Shown: piece after piece, positions 1-9,497 of the stretch
Layout of the letters: every line of letters starts with the position of its first letter
How positions within the stretch are numbered: position 1 is the stretch's first letter
Source of the DNA: Minwuia sp.
GTDB lineage: Bacteria; Pseudomonadota; Alphaproteobacteria; Minwuiales; Minwuiaceae
Assembly: GCA_029210175.1 (NCBI GenBank)
Contig: JARGPL010000030.1
Location: forward strand, 62,001 to 126,000
Length of the DNA: 64,000 nucleotides
Direction of reading: 5' to 3'
Notes under the pieces: generated by a model
The model's database searches: none
What the model saw: only the letters and a program-made list of their open reading frames with translations
Told to the model about the DNA's origin: nothing
Made by a program: the position numbers and the translations under genes

Positions 1-571
1 CGAAGATGTTCAGCGCCGCCGTGTCCTGTTCATAGGCATACATCGTGGCCAGCCCGCCACCGGTCAGCCAGGACAGGATCGCCCGGTTGGTGCCGCCATG
101 GGCAACGATCAGCATCGATTTCCAGTCGTCCTGCACCAGGACTTCCTCGATACCGCGGGTCACCCGCGCGTAGAAATCCGCATAGGCCTCACCGCGGGCA
201 AACCGGGCGCCGGGTTTCGCGGCATGTTCCATGGAATAGACGAATTCGTTGACCGCCTCCGCCCGCGTCATCAGATCGGTGGCACCCGACTTGATCTCCC
301 GCAGGTCCGGCGCGACAGCAAGCTCTGGCGCGGTTCGGCCACCCAGCGCGCCCTCTGCCGTCTGGCGGGTACGCAACAGGCCGGTGCAATAGGCCTTGTC
401 GAAGTTCGTGTCCGCCAGCAATTCACCCATCATCCGGGCCTGATCCAGGCCGCGTTCGGTCAGCGGCACCAGGTCCGGGTCCGCCACCCGCATCCCGGCG
501 TCGTCGTAGTAGCGGACATCACCATGCCGCATCAGATAGACACGCCGCCGGTTGGCTGTCGGATTTTCCAT
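1..571 (-). CDS. Histidine phosphatase family protein (3' end cut by window edge)
   Basis: The gene reads leftward from an ATG at 571 and is still open at base 1, giving about 190 residues. Near the N-terminus is the phosphohistidine signature LMRHGD (residues 14-19), and further on TGLLRTRQTAEG and VAHGGTNRA, which supply the second arginine and histidine of the phosphoglycerate-mutase/acid-phosphatase fold. The family removes phosphate from small molecules or proteins through a phosphohistidine intermediate; the substrate cannot be told here. A GGGGAGAGG ribosome-binding site lies just upstream. It is separated from nadX by 71 bp and may be co-transcribed with it. The family is clear; a specific name such as cobC or gpmB is not supported. 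Confidence 0.85.
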   Translation of the reverse strand, partial: MENPTANRRRVYLMRHGDVRYYDDAGMRVADPDLVPLTERGLDQARMMGELLADTNFDKAYCTGLLRTRQTAEGALGGRTAPELAVAPDLREIKSGATDLMTRAEAVNEFVYSMEHAAKPGARFARGEAYADFYARVTRGIEEVLVQDDWKSMLIVAHGGTNRAILSWLTGGGLATMYAYEQDTAALNIF

Positions 572-642
572 GTTGCCTCTCCCCAGGATGTTCAGTTAGC
601 GATGGTCATAGCATCCGACAACGCCTTCGTTGCGACAGAAGC

Positions 643-1479
643 TCACGATCCGATCTTCAGGGTGCTGACCAGCCCCTCCAGCGCGGCCATGGCGGACAGG
701 GGTGTCAGCCTGCCCGTCGCAGGTTTGCCGGGCGACGGCACACCGGCGATCTCCATGCGGAACCGGGTGCTGTCGGCCTCCACCTCGATGACATGCGTAT
801 TGCGGCTGACCCCGGGGTCAGCCCAGATCTCGTAGCGGGTACGGTCCAGCCCGATCCCGGCCAGCGCCAGGGCGACCGAGACATTGACGTTGGCGGGGAA
901 CTTCTGCGCCGCATCACGCACCGGGCCTTCGTAGAGCTTCATCGGTTCGGTCAGGTTCGTCAGATCAAGACCGAGTTCCACGACATGGGGCGTATCGATC
1001 AGGCCAGCCGGCGGTTTCCGCGTCATCATGGTGACCGACTGCACATTCCCCTTGGCCGCCGCCCGCACTGCGTCCAGCCCCAGAATCGCACCGGTTGGCA
1101 CGATGATCCGCGCACCGTTCGCCTCCGCCAGGTCAATCAGGTCCATGTGCAGGATCAGCTGTGTAACGGTCAGCGGCACGAAGATCAGACCCTGCCCCAG
1201 CACACACTCCGCCAGCGGCCGGAACAGGGCTGGTGGCAGCCCCTCCACCACCACGTCCGCACCATCGCAGAGGGTGTCCAGATCACGGATGGGAGGCAGC
1301 ACCCTGAAATCCGACATGCGGGCGGTTGCGCGGGCCTGATCCTGCGCACTGACGGCATGCAGGGCCAGGCGCCGCTGGCCCTGGTCCAGCCAGCGGGCCA
1401 GCGGCAGGCCGACTGCGCCAAGCCCGGCCACGGCAACCTTCAAGGGGCTCGAGGGGACATTCTGCATTGTTTCATCCAT
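643..1479 (-). CDS. nadX: L-aspartate dehydrogenase
   Basis: A 278-residue protein, the usual size for the NadX family, which oxidises L-aspartate to iminoaspartate with NAD(P)+ and can feed NAD synthesis. A Rossmann motif GLGAVG starts near residue 20. The C-terminal half has the DUF108 signature FPANVNVSVALALAG and then NTHVIEVEADS, which shape the active site. The start is uncertain: ATG at 1479 sits directly behind GAGG, whereas ATG at 1467 has looser spacing. It lies 31 bp after ruvC on the same strand. No nadA or nadC is visible, so a role in NAD synthesis versus aspartate catabolism is not decided by context. Confidence 0.85.
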   Translation of the reverse strand: MDETMQNVPSSPLKVAVAGLGAVGLPLARWLDQGQRRLALHAVSAQDQARATARMSDFRVLPPIRDLDTLCDGADVVVEGLPPALFRPLAECVLGQGLIFVPLTVTQLILHMDLIDLAEANGARIIVPTGAILGLDAVRAAAKGNVQSVTMMTRKPPAGLIDTPHVVELGLDLTNLTEPMKLYEGPVRDAAQKFPANVNVSVALALAGIGLDRTRYEIWADPGVSRNTHVIEVEADSTRFRMEIAGVPSPGKPATGRLTPLSAMAALEGLVSTLKIGS

Positions 1480-1510
1480 CCTCGATCAGAGTTTCCGGTC
1501 GACAAGTCTA

Positions 1511-2032
1511 TCAGGCACCCTTGACGCCAGCCTGCCGCAGCAGGGCACCGCGCCGTCCACCTTCATTGTGAGCCAGACAGATCGCGGCAGCCAGCGCATC
1601 CGCCGCATGTTCGTTGGCGATCACCGCACCTGGCAACAGGGTCTTCACCATCAGGTGGATCTGTTCCTTGGCGGCGTGGCCGGTGCCGACGACAGCCTTC
1701 TTGATGGCGTTTGGGGCATATTCGGTCACCGGCAGGCCGTTCAGCGCAGCCACCAGCAGGGATACGCCCCGCGCCTGCCCCAGTTTCAGGGTGGAAACCG
1801 GGTTCTTGTTCACGAAGGTTTCCTCCACCGCCGCGATGTCGGGCTGCCATTCGGCGATCACCTGCTGGATACCGTCATGCAACTGGCGCAGGCGCGTGGC
1901 GAGATCGTCCTCTGCATTCGATGCCACGGCACCGTCAGCCACCCAGCTGAGGCGGTTGCCGCGCTGGTCGACAATTCCCCAGCCGGTAAAGCGCAGGCCG
2001 GGGTCGAGGCCGATCAGTCGGGTGGTCTGCAA
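1511..2032 (-). CDS. ruvC: Crossover junction endodeoxyribonuclease RuvC
   Basis: A 173-residue Holliday-junction resolvase. Visible are the first catalytic aspartate in [12 protein letters not shown] (about residues 8-19), the glutamate in AAVEETFVN, and the C-terminal [13 protein letters not shown] with the last acidic residues. The protein cuts four-way junctions symmetrically as part of the RuvABC resolvasome. The start is TTG at 2032: GGGAGAG lies 5 nt upstream and no in-frame ATG exists close by. Unusually, ruvA and ruvB are not adjacent; the downstream gene is nadX. The upstream gene points the other way, so the promoter is in the 99-bp gap to 2132. Confidence 0.95.
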   Translation of the reverse strand: MQTTRLIGLDPGLRFTGWGIVDQRGNRLSWVADGAVASNAEDDLATRLRQLHDGIQQVIAEWQPDIAAVEETFVNKNPVSTLKLGQARGVSLLVAALNGLPVTEYAPNAIKKAVVGTGHAAKEQIHLMVKTLLPGAVIANEHAADALAAAICLAHNEGGRRGALLRQAGVKGA

Positions 2033-2131
2033 ACGCTCTCTCCCAAGGGTTCCGAATCACTTCCGCCAGCGTGACACAGTCCCGCACAGGTTTCACTTTC
2101 GTTCCCCGACAGGGTTGGTAATCTGATCCTC

Positions 2132-2638
2132 ATGACAGATGCAGCACCAGAGTTCGATTTCCGGTTGCGGCCTTATCGGTCGCTGGGTCCGCGCGGATTC
2201 CTGATCGTCATGGGACTGATCGGCGGGGTGAGTTTCATCACCGGCCTGCTGTTCATGCTCAAAGGGGCCTGGCCAGTCTTCGGTTTCCTCGGGCTGGATG
2301 TGGCGCTTGTCTGGTTCGCGTTCCAGAAGAGCTACAGGTCCGGTCGGGCGGAGGAACGCCTGTTCATTCAGGATAGCGACATGGTGGTCACCCGCATTCA
2401 TCCGGACGGTCGCCAGCAGATCTGGCGATTCCCCGCCTACTGGGCCCGCGTCGATCTGGCCCCGCACCACAGCGGCGACAATGAACTGACCATCGGCAGT
2501 CACGGCGACAGGATCAGGATTGCCGGCTTCCTGTCACCCGATGAACGGGTGCATCTGGCCGACGCCCTGCAGGACGCCATTCGCGCCTGGCGCAATCATG
2601 TCCCCGGTCTGGGACTCGACCCGGAACGGCAGGCCTGA
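2132..2638 (+). CDS. DUF2244 family membrane protein
   Basis: A 168-residue protein starting at ATG 2132. After about 20 polar residues it has two membrane segments (roughly 25-45 and 48-66: LIVMGLIGGVSFITGLLF and VFGFLGLDVALVWFAF), followed by a soluble tail with the family's aromatic-rich stretch around IWRFPAYWARVDL. DUF2244 proteins are conserved in alphaproteobacteria, often annotated as putative integral membrane proteins, with no settled function. The neighbours (ruvC, agmatinase) point away or converge and give no clue. The assignment rests on overall layout and wording of conserved segments, not a profile search. Confidence 0.75.
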   Translation: MTDAAPEFDFRLRPYRSLGPRGFLIVMGLIGGVSFITGLLFMLKGAWPVFGFLGLDVALVWFAFQKSYRSGRAEERLFIQDSDMVVTRIHPDGRQQIWRFPAYWARVDLAPHHSGDNELTIGSHGDRIRIAGFLSPDERVHLADALQDAIRAWRNHVPGLGLDPERQA

Positions 2639-2641
2639 GGC

Positions 2642-2995
2642 TTACCCCTCAACCGCAAGGGGCCAGACGCCATCCGCGATGATGCGCAGCGCCAGCGGAC
2701 CATTGATCCGGTCCATGGACCAGAAACCGCCCCGGCCCCATACGTCCGCCTCCGCCATGGCAGCGATATGGCCGAAGTCCGCCTTTGCGACGATCGTCAG
2801 ACACAGCATCCGCTCCCCCTTCGACATGGGAAAGTCATCCTTCTCGACACGTGCCAGAACGCCCTTTTCCGCAATCGCCTCCCCGAAGGCCAGCCAGTTG
2901 GTGAAATCTTCGGGCGGTATCTGGAAGAATCTTTCGATGGCCGCTGTCGCCGCGCAGGCCGCCGCATAGAGCGCCTTGCTTTCCGGGTGGATCAT
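2642..2995 (-). CDS. Hypothetical protein translationally coupled to agmatinase
   Basis: A 117-residue soluble protein that I do not recognise. It has no signal peptide or membrane segment; its middle is amphipathic and the C-terminal half contains a W/G-rich stretch (EADVWGRGGFWSMDRING). Its ATG overlaps the stop of the agmatinase gene by 4 bp (ATGA at 2992-2995), the typical sign of translational coupling, so it is probably made together with the arginase-family enzyme. It converges with the DUF2244 gene 3 bp away. Coding is supported by the overlap, by codon use like that of the neighbours, and by the lack of competing frames. Confidence 0.6.
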   Translation of the reverse strand: MIHPESKALYAAACAATAAIERFFQIPPEDFTNWLAFGEAIAEKGVLARVEKDDFPMSKGERMLCLTIVAKADFGHIAAMAEADVWGRGGFWSMDRINGPLALRIIADGVWPLAVEG

Positions 2996-3957
2996 GCGCT
3001 TCGCCCCTCCGCATGGAAGACAAACCCAAGCAGATTCATCAGCACCTGCGCCGCAAGGAACGCGGTCGTGCCATCGCGGTCATAGTCGGGGGCGACCTCC
3101 ACCAGATCCATGCCGACCACCTGGCCCCGTGCGGTAAGTCCCTGCAGAAACTCCAGTATCTCGTAATAGAGAAAGCCACCATGGCTGGGGGTGCCGGTGC
3201 CGGGCGCGATTGACGGGTCAAAGCCGTCGATGTCCATGGTGATGTAATAGCGTGCGCCTGCCGGGACCCGCTGCAACACACCCTCCGGCCCCAATGCCCG
3301 GAACTGCCGCACGGACAGGATGTCGGACCCCGCCGCGCGGGCCGCGGCATAGTCGTCGCGGTTCGACGAGGAAACGTTGCGGATGCCGAGCTGGCTGAAC
3401 CCGGTCACATGCGCCATCTCCGACGCCCGGCGCAGGGGGTTTCCGTGGCCGTAGCGTACGCCATGGCGTTCATCGACAAAGTCCAGATGGGCGTCGATGT
3501 GGATGATGTGCACCGGTGGCTGATCATCAAATGCCCTGATGCAGGGTATGTGGACCGAATGATCTCCCCCCAGGGTCACTGGCAAGGCACCGGCAGCCAG
3601 GATGGCGCGCACACCCTTTTCGATATTGTCGTGGCTTGCCAAGGTGTCGGTGTGGATGATGTCGGCATCACCGATATCCACGATCCGCACCTTGTCCACC
3701 GGCAGATAGGTCACATCGTCCTCATGATCGTAGGCACCGCCATGACCGAAGGAGAACAGGGTCGAGGCTTCACGGATCGCACGCGGCCCGAACCTTGCGC
3801 CGGCGCGGTACTGCGTGCCCATGTCGAACGGTGCCCCCAGGATGGCCACGTCAGCATCGATCGCGTCCCAGTCGAGACACATGGGTTGCTTGCCGAAGGT
3901 GCAGATGCCGACGAAGGGCAATTCGAGGCGGCCGCTGTCATAGGTGTTGCTGCTCAT
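2992..3957 (-). CDS. Agmatinase / arginase-family ureohydrolase
   Basis: A 321-residue Mn-dependent ureohydrolase. The metal ligands are all present: GGDHS with His133, DAHLDF with Asp155, His157 and Asp159, and MDIDGFDPS with Asp242 and Asp244. The family hydrolyses guanidino compounds to urea plus an amine; agmatine to putrescine is the usual annotation, but guanidinobutyrate or related substrates are possible. The start at 3957 (MSSNTYD) fits family length; a longer frame upstream would run into the divergent gene. It forms a two-gene unit with the small unknown gene that overlaps its stop, and is divergent from the VWA-like gene at only about 20 bp. Confidence 0.85.
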   Translation of the reverse strand: MSSNTYDSGRLELPFVGICTFGKQPMCLDWDAIDADVAILGAPFDMGTQYRAGARFGPRAIREASTLFSFGHGGAYDHEDDVTYLPVDKVRIVDIGDADIIHTDTLASHDNIEKGVRAILAAGALPVTLGGDHSVHIPCIRAFDDQPPVHIIHIDAHLDFVDERHGVRYGHGNPLRRASEMAHVTGFSQLGIRNVSSSNRDDYAAARAAGSDILSVRQFRALGPEGVLQRVPAGARYYITMDIDGFDPSIAPGTGTPSHGGFLYYEILEFLQGLTARGQVVGMDLVEVAPDYDRDGTTAFLAAQVLMNLLGFVFHAEGRSA

Positions 3958-3978
3958 GATCGGTCCTGGTTTCCGGGT

Positions 3979-4686
3979 GTGCTGATCTTCGCCGTCATCC
4001 TTGCTTGGCTGACCGCCTTGCCGCAAGTCAGTCGCGCCGACATGGCCCAGGTGGACAGCACCGTCGATGTCGCCATCGTGCTGGCCATCGATGCGTCGTC
4101 CAGCGTGGATGCGCAGGAATACCTGCTGCAGATGGGCGGCGTTGCCTATGCCATCAGCGACCCGTCCGTGCAGGCGGTCATCGCGGCAGGCCGAAACAGG
4201 GCCATTGCCCTGACCGTCGTTACCTGGTCAGGGGCGCGGGATCAGACGGTCCTGCTGCCCTGGACCCGGATCGACAGTGCGCCCGCCGCGAAACGGGTGG
4301 CCGACAGCCTGCTTGCGGCACCACGGATCTACACCATCGGCGGCACGGCAATCGGTGCGGCTCTGAGTTACGCGCTGCTGCTTTTCGATCAGTTGCCCTG
4401 GGCCACGCCGCGCAAGGTCATCGATGTGTCAGGCGACGGTCGCAACAACCATCCGCCCCTGATCCGCAGCCTGCGACCGGAGGTGGAAAGGCGCGGTGTG
4501 ACCATCAATGGCCTGCCCGTCACCAACAACGACAGCGGCCTGGCCCGATACTACCGCGATGTCGTGATCAGCGGATTCGGCGCCTTCATCGTGCCGACCT
4601 ACAGTTTCGAGACCTTTCCCGAAGCATTCCGCGTCAAGCTGATGCGCGAAATCCGGGGTGACCCCATGGTGTCCCTGCTTCCTTGA
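3979..4686 (+). CDS. DUF1194 (VWFA-like) exported protein
   Basis: About 235 residues with an N-terminal hydrophobic leader (LIFAVILAWLTALPQVSRA) likely cleaved after SRA. The mature part has a VWA fold with a MIDAS-type DASSS motif (VLAIDASSSVD), a threonine in GGTAIGAAL and an aspartate in DVSGDGRNN, matching DUF1194 proteins of alphaproteobacteria, whose function is unknown. I chose GTG at 3979 because it starts right at the signal peptide; the same frame stays open further left, but that part is antisense to the agmatinase gene. An ATG at 4039 would remove the leader. The first 21 bp gap to the divergent gene leaves little promoter room. Confidence 0.75.
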   Translation: MLIFAVILAWLTALPQVSRADMAQVDSTVDVAIVLAIDASSSVDAQEYLLQMGGVAYAISDPSVQAVIAAGRNRAIALTVVTWSGARDQTVLLPWTRIDSAPAAKRVADSLLAAPRIYTIGGTAIGAALSYALLLFDQLPWATPRKVIDVSGDGRNNHPPLIRSLRPEVERRGVTINGLPVTNNDSGLARYYRDVVISGFGAFIVPTYSFETFPEAFRVKLMREIRGDPMVSLLP

Positions 4687-4854
4687 ATGATGGCCCTTGC
4701 CGAGGTGGCCCTTTCCGCCTATCAAGAGGGAATTGTTGCAGTGCAGCAAATTTGACGTTCACCTGCCTGCCTGACGAAGCTGCCCCCGACCTACCTGACC
4801 GACTGAATTGCGCCGACTGACAACCTGTCAATCGGTGCCTGCTGGAGATGTTTC

Positions 4855-6345
4855 TTGAACTCTGACATGCTGCTGCGCCTGCGTTCCGAATGGTTTGGCA
4901 ACATCCGCGGCGACATCCTCGCCGGGCTGGTGGTGGCGCTGGCCCTGATTCCGGAAGCCATCGCGTTTTCCATCATTGCCGGGGTCGATCCGAAGGTCGG
5001 ACTGTTCGCATCCTTTTCCATTGCCGTGATCACGGCCATCGTCGGCGGGCGACCGGGCATGATCTCGGCCGCGACGGCAGCGACGGCCGTGCTGATGATC
5101 ACCCTGGTGCGTGAACACGGGCTGCAATACCTGCTCGCCGCCACCGTGCTGGCCGGGTTGCTGCAGATCATCGCCGGGGCGCTGCGCCTCGGGTCCGTGA
5201 TGCGGTTCGTTTCAAAGTCCGTGATGACGGGTTTCGTCAATGCGCTGGCCATCCTGATCTTCATGGCACAATTGCCGGAACTGATCGGTGTGCCATGGAT
5301 GACCTACATCATGGTCGCCGCCGGACTGGCCATCATCTACCTGCTGCCGCGTCTGACGCGCGCCATCCCGTCGCCGCTGGTCTGCATCGTTGCCCTGACG
5401 TCCGTGACGCTGACCTTCGACATGGACCTGCGCACCGTCGGCGATATCGGCGAACTGCCTTCTACCCTGCCGATCTTCCTGTTGCCCGACATTCCGCTGA
5501 CCCTGGAAACGCTGCTGATCATCCTGCCCTATTCGGCAGCGGTCGCAACGGTGGGTCTGCTGGAATCCCTGATGACCGCATCCATCGTCGACGAACTGAC
5601 AGACACCACCAGCAACAAGAACCGCGAATGCATCGGTCAGGGCGTCGCCAACACGGCAACCGGCTTCATCGGCGGCATGGCCGGGTGCGCCATGATCGGC
5701 CAGTCGATCATCAACGTGAAATCAGGTGGCCGGGGACGGCTCTCATCGCTCTGTGCAGGTGTCTTCCTGCTGATCCTGGTGGTGGTGCTGGGCGACTGGG
5801 TGAGCATCATCCCGATGGCAGCACTGGTCGCGATCATGATCATGGTCTCCATCGGCACCTTCAGCTGGTCATCGCTGCGCAACCTGCGCGACCATCCGGG
5901 ATCATCGTCGGTTGTCATGCTGGCCACCGTCCTCACCGTGGTCTTCACACACAATCTGGCCATCGGCGTGCTGATCGGGGTGCTGCTGTCGGGCATCTTC
6001 TTCGCCTGGAAGATCGCGCAGATTTTCCGGGTCACCTCGACCCTGTCAGCGGATGAAACCCACCGCACGTATCTGGTGCAGGGTCAGCTGTTCTTTGCCT
6101 CCGTCGATGATTTCACGGCGTCCTTCGACTTCAAGGAAGCGCTCGACCAGGTGACCATCGACGTCAGCCGGGCACATATCTGGGACATTTCAGCCGTTGC
6201 TGCCCTGGACATGGCGGTCCTGAAGTTCCGGCGCGAAGGCGCGGAGACGGATGTGATCGGCCTGAATACGGCAAGCGAGACCATCGTTGACCGTCTCGGC
6301 ATCCATGACAAACCGGACGCGATTGATCGCCTGATGGGTCATTGA
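4855..6345 (+). CDS. SulP-family anion transporter with STAS domain
   Basis: A 496-residue inner-membrane transporter of the SLC26/SulP family, which carries sulfate, bicarbonate or other anions. Residues 15-375 are strongly hydrophobic with 10-12 segments, including [23 protein letters not shown], the conserved SulP entry motif. The last about 110 residues form a STAS domain ([20 protein letters not shown]). The TTG at 4855 is the best start: GGAG at 4844-4847 is 7 nt upstream, while the first in-frame ATG at 4867 is 19 nt away. It is followed 60 bp later by a universal stress protein on the same strand, a frequent pairing. The transported ion cannot be read from sequence. Confidence 0.9.
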   Translation: MNSDMLLRLRSEWFGNIRGDILAGLVVALALIPEAIAFSIIAGVDPKVGLFASFSIAVITAIVGGRPGMISAATAATAVLMITLVREHGLQYLLAATVLAGLLQIIAGALRLGSVMRFVSKSVMTGFVNALAILIFMAQLPELIGVPWMTYIMVAAGLAIIYLLPRLTRAIPSPLVCIVALTSVTLTFDMDLRTVGDIGELPSTLPIFLLPDIPLTLETLLIILPYSAAVATVGLLESLMTASIVDELTDTTSNKNRECIGQGVANTATGFIGGMAGCAMIGQSIINVKSGGRGRLSSLCAGVFLLILVVVLGDWVSIIPMAALVAIMIMVSIGTFSWSSLRNLRDHPGSSSVVMLATVLTVVFTHNLAIGVLIGVLLSGIFFAWKIAQIFRVTSTLSADETHRTYLVQGQLFFASVDDFTASFDFKEALDQVTIDVSRAHIWDISAVAALDMAVLKFRREGAETDVIGLNTASETIVDRLGIHDKPDAIDRLMGH

Positions 6346-6405
6346 GTGTAGGGTGCAGGCAGAACAAGACGAACAAACAGAAATGCCCGGGGGAGTGACA
6401 ATCAG

Positions 6406-7260
6406 ATGACCAGGCTGTTGGCCTTGATCGACGGATCGGTTTATTCGCAGAGCGTCTGCGACCATGCGGCCTGGGTGGCGGAGCGCACGGATGCCTCCGT
6501 CGAGTTCCTGCATGTCCTCGGGCGCCGCAACACGTCCAGCGCGCCAGCGGACCTCAGTGGCAGCATCAATGTCGACGCCAAGGAGCATCTGCTGGAGGAA
6601 CTGGCCAATCTGGACCAGCAGCAGGCCAAGCTGACGCAACAGCGTGGCCGGGTGCTGCTGGAAGATGCAAAGGCACGGCTGACCGCAGCCGGGGTCGCCC
6701 GGGTCACCGGCAAGCTGCGCCATGGCGACCTGATCGAGAACCTGCAGGACTGCGAAGCGGACGTGGACCTGGTGATGATCGGGAAGCGGGGCGAAGGTGC
6801 CGACTTCGCCAGGCTGCACCTGGGGTCGAACCTGGAACGGGTGGTGCGGGCCAGCAAGAAGCCGATCATGGTCACGTCCCGCGCCTTCAAGCCCGTCAAC
6901 AGCCTGCTGATCGCCTTCGATGGTGGCGAGAGTGCCATGAAGGCCGTCCGCCACATCGCACACGGGTCCCTTTTCCCCGGCACGGTCTGTCACCTGCTGA
7001 CCGTTGGCAACCGCACCGATGAGAGTGACCGGAACCTGGAAAACGCCGCCGGTATCCTGCGCAAGGCCGGCTATGAAGTGGAGGCGGGCACCCGTCCCGG
7101 ACAGCCCGACAAGGTCATCGCCAACAAGGTCGAGATCGAGAAGATCGACCTGCTGGTCATGGGTGCCTACGGCCATTCCCGCATCCGCAGCCTGATCATC
7201 GGCAGCACCACCAGCGAGATGATCCGGTCCTGCCTGGTCCCCGTGATGCTGTTCCGCTGA
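6406..7260 (+). CDS. Universal stress protein, tandem UspA domains
   Basis: A 284-residue protein with two UspA domains. The first (about 1-150) begins RLLALIDGSVYSQS and contains DLVMIGKRGEG; the second (about 163-284) begins SLLIAFDGGESAMKA and ends with the ATP-binding-type loop MGAYGHSRIRSLIIGSTTSEMIR. The G-x2-G-x9-G-S/T pattern in the second half suggests it is the nucleotide-binding domain. Such proteins bind ATP and modulate stress survival. It is 60 bp downstream of the SulP gene and probably co-transcribed; it may tune the transporter, but that is inference. Confidence 0.9.
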   Translation: MTRLLALIDGSVYSQSVCDHAAWVAERTDASVEFLHVLGRRNTSSAPADLSGSINVDAKEHLLEELANLDQQQAKLTQQRGRVLLEDAKARLTAAGVARVTGKLRHGDLIENLQDCEADVDLVMIGKRGEGADFARLHLGSNLERVVRASKKPIMVTSRAFKPVNSLLIAFDGGESAMKAVRHIAHGSLFPGTVCHLLTVGNRTDESDRNLENAAGILRKAGYEVEAGTRPGQPDKVIANKVEIEKIDLLVMGAYGHSRIRSLIIGSTTSEMIRSCLVPVMLFR

Positions 7261-7499
7261 CGCCCGGGGTGACCGTTGGCGTGCGCTGCAGCTTGATCCC
7301 ACCACCACTCACGGCGCACGCGGACCTGATCCGCGTGTCCAGCCTTTCAGCGGTTGAGCGGCACTCTCGGCACCCGGGTCAAGCCCGGGCACGCCGTCAG
7401 ATGGGGTAGTCCAACCTGTCATGTCGACCAGGCGCGGCGCCGATCCGGCATCCATGCCTTGCAGAGCGCAAGAGCGCAGGCGCGTAATCTGGTTGGGCG
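7261..7499. other. Intergenic region between convergent usp and recQ
   Basis: This 239-bp stretch lies between two convergent stop codons. It contains one copy of the dispersed palindromic repeat described separately (7311-7406) and, from 7407 to 7499, GC-rich sequence in which I see no gene or clear terminator. Confidence 0.6.
7311..7406. repeat. Dispersed palindromic intergenic repeat, copy A
   Basis: Contains two characteristic modules: near-inverted arms CGCGGA...TCCGCG and, after GCCTTTCAGCGGTTGAGCG, the dyad CCCGGGTCAAGCCCGGG. The same modules in the same order occur at 10764-10820 and 10857-10945. The sequence is non-coding, located between convergent genes, and is a type of short extragenic palindrome common in alphaproteobacterial genomes. 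It could form hairpins in the transcripts of usp or recQ. Confidence 0.75.
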
Positions 7500-9329
7500 T
7501 TACCGCGCCGCGATTGCAGTCAGGAAAGCTGCGCCGAACTTTTCCAGCTTGCTTGCACCAACGCCATGTATCTCGCCGAACGTCTGCATGTCCGCCGGGC
7601 GGCGGCTGGCCAGTTCGATCAGCGTGGCATCATGGAAGATGACATAGGGCGGCACCCCCCGTGCACGCGCCAGGGAAAGGCGGACTTCCTTCAGCGCCTG
7701 CAGCAGTTCCTGACCCTCATCATCCAGTGCCGCCTCCGATGGCTTGCGGGACTTGCGGCTGCTCTTCTCGCCCTTGCCCGCCTTCAGGATGTCCGTGCTC
7801 AGCTGCAGGGTATCCGCACCCTTCAGCAGGGCCTGGCCGCGCGGGGTGACAGTCAGGCCACCAAAGCGGTCTGCATTGATTTCCAGGAACCCGGCCGCGA
7901 CAAGCTGGCGGATGATGGCACGCCACTCGGCCATTTTGCGGTCCGCGCCGATGCCGAAGGTGGAAAGCTGGTCATGGCCAAACTGCACGATCTTGGGTGT
8001 CGCCTTGCCCAGCAGGGAATCGGCGATATGCACCGCACCGAAACGCTCCCCCGTGCGCAGCACGGTGGACACGACCTTCTGACCCAGGTCCGTGCCGTCA
8101 ATCAGTGTCGGCGGATTCTGGCAGATGTCGCAGTTGCCGCACGGACCGGATTCCTCACCGAAATAGTGCAGCAGCATGACACGACGGCAGGACACGGCCT
8201 CGCAAAGCCCGACGAGTGAATCCAGCCGCCGCCGCTCGATGCGTTTCACGGCATCGTCGGCGTCACTGTCCTCGATGAACTGCCGACGCATCCGGATGTC
8301 GTTCAGACCGAAGAAAAGCTGTGCATCCGCCGGTTCACCGTCACGGCCCGCGCGCCCGATCTCCTGATAATAGGCTTCGATGGTGGCAGGCAGGTCGGCA
8401 TGCACGACGAAGCGCACGTCCGGCTTGTCGATGCCCATGCCAAAGGCAATCGTGGCAACGACGATGATCCCCGGCTCTGTCATGAAGCGATCCAGCCAGC
8501 GCGCCTTGGTCTCGGAATCCAGACCTGCATGATAAGCCAGCGCATTGTGCCCCGCGTCCCGCAACGCCTGGGCCATGTCCTCCGTCCCCTTGCGCGACAG
8601 GCAATAGACGATGCCGGACTGGCCCTGGCGTTCAGCGACAAAGGCCGCCACCTGTTTTTCCACCCCCGCTTTCACGTCGATGCCCAGGCGGATGTTGGGG
8701 CGGTCAAAGCCAGCCACATGCACTTCCGCCGCACCGCCGAACAGCCGATCGACGATGTCGGCGCGGGTTTCAGCGTCTGCCGTGGCGGTGAAGGCCCCGA
8801 TGGGAATATCGGGAAAGCGCACCCGCAATTGCGCCAGATCACGATACTCGGGGCGGAAGCTGTGGCCCCATTGCGATATGCAGTGGGATTCATCGACCAC
8901 GATCAGACCGATGGGCAGCGCCGCAAGCGCCTGCAGCATCCGGTCCGTCATCAGGCGCTCCGGCGACATGTAGAGCAGGCTGACATCGCCATCGCGCACC
9001 CGCAGCCAGGCATCCACGTTGTCCTGACGGCTGCGCCCGGAATTGATCGTCACCGCCGCCACCCCGGCAAGCTGCAACGCCGCCACCTGGTTCTCCATCA
9101 ACGCCACCAGTGGCGAGACAACCACCGTCAGACCGCTGCGAACCAGCGCCGGCACCTGAAAACAGAGCGACTTGCCCGCGCCCGTGGGCATGACTGCAAG
9201 CGTATGGCGACCGGCCAGCAGGTCATCCACCACCGCCTCCTGCCCCCGGCGGAAGCCGTCGAAACCGAATACGTCGCGCAGGATCTCGTGCTTGTTGTCG
9301 GCAGGTATCGGGTCGGCCTGAATGGTCAT
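7500..9329 (-). CDS. recQ: ATP-dependent DNA helicase RecQ
   Basis: A 609-residue 3'-5' superfamily 2 helicase that unwinds forked and gapped DNA in recombination and replication repair. In order: Walker A MPTGAGKS (47-54), motif II VVDESHCISQWGH (DESH instead of the common DEAH), motif III AFTATAD, motif V ATIAFGMGIDKPDVR, motif VI QEIGRAGRDG, a zinc-binding cysteine cluster (CEAVSC...CGNCDIC), a winged helix, and a C-terminal HRDC domain ending GVGASKLEKFG. The ATG at 9329 gives family length; upstream codons continue in frame but overlap the divergent gene. Expressed from the 168-bp divergent gap with the acyl-CoA dehydrogenase-fold gene. Confidence 0.95.
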   Translation of the reverse strand: MTIQADPIPADNKHEILRDVFGFDGFRRGQEAVVDDLLAGRHTLAVMPTGAGKSLCFQVPALVRSGLTVVVSPLVALMENQVAALQLAGVAAVTINSGRSRQDNVDAWLRVRDGDVSLLYMSPERLMTDRMLQALAALPIGLIVVDESHCISQWGHSFRPEYRDLAQLRVRFPDIPIGAFTATADAETRADIVDRLFGGAAEVHVAGFDRPNIRLGIDVKAGVEKQVAAFVAERQGQSGIVYCLSRKGTEDMAQALRDAGHNALAYHAGLDSETKARWLDRFMTEPGIIVVATIAFGMGIDKPDVRFVVHADLPATIEAYYQEIGRAGRDGEPADAQLFFGLNDIRMRRQFIEDSDADDAVKRIERRRLDSLVGLCEAVSCRRVMLLHYFGEESGPCGNCDICQNPPTLIDGTDLGQKVVSTVLRTGERFGAVHIADSLLGKATPKIVQFGHDQLSTFGIGADRKMAEWRAIIRQLVAAGFLEINADRFGGLTVTPRGQALLKGADTLQLSTDILKAGKGEKSSRKSRKPSEAALDDEGQELLQALKEVRLSLARARGVPPYVIFHDATLIELASRRPADMQTFGEIHGVGASKLEKFGAAFLTAIAAR

Positions 9330-9497
9330 GGGTTCTCGCTGAGGCGTCGGAGGCGATTCGGTGTCGGGCGCATTAGAGCAGGTCACCCATGCGGGGACAC
9401 GCCCTGTTGTTTCGCCCCCGGCAGGATGGTGTAGTTTGGGCGCGCAGGCTGGTGGTGCCAGCATGACAGCGAAACGCCGAAGGGGAGAACGACCAGC

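Noticed and set aside
3409-3978. Upstream extension of the VWA-like gene
   Set aside because: It would overlap the agmatinase gene on the other strand; the signal peptide begins at 3979.
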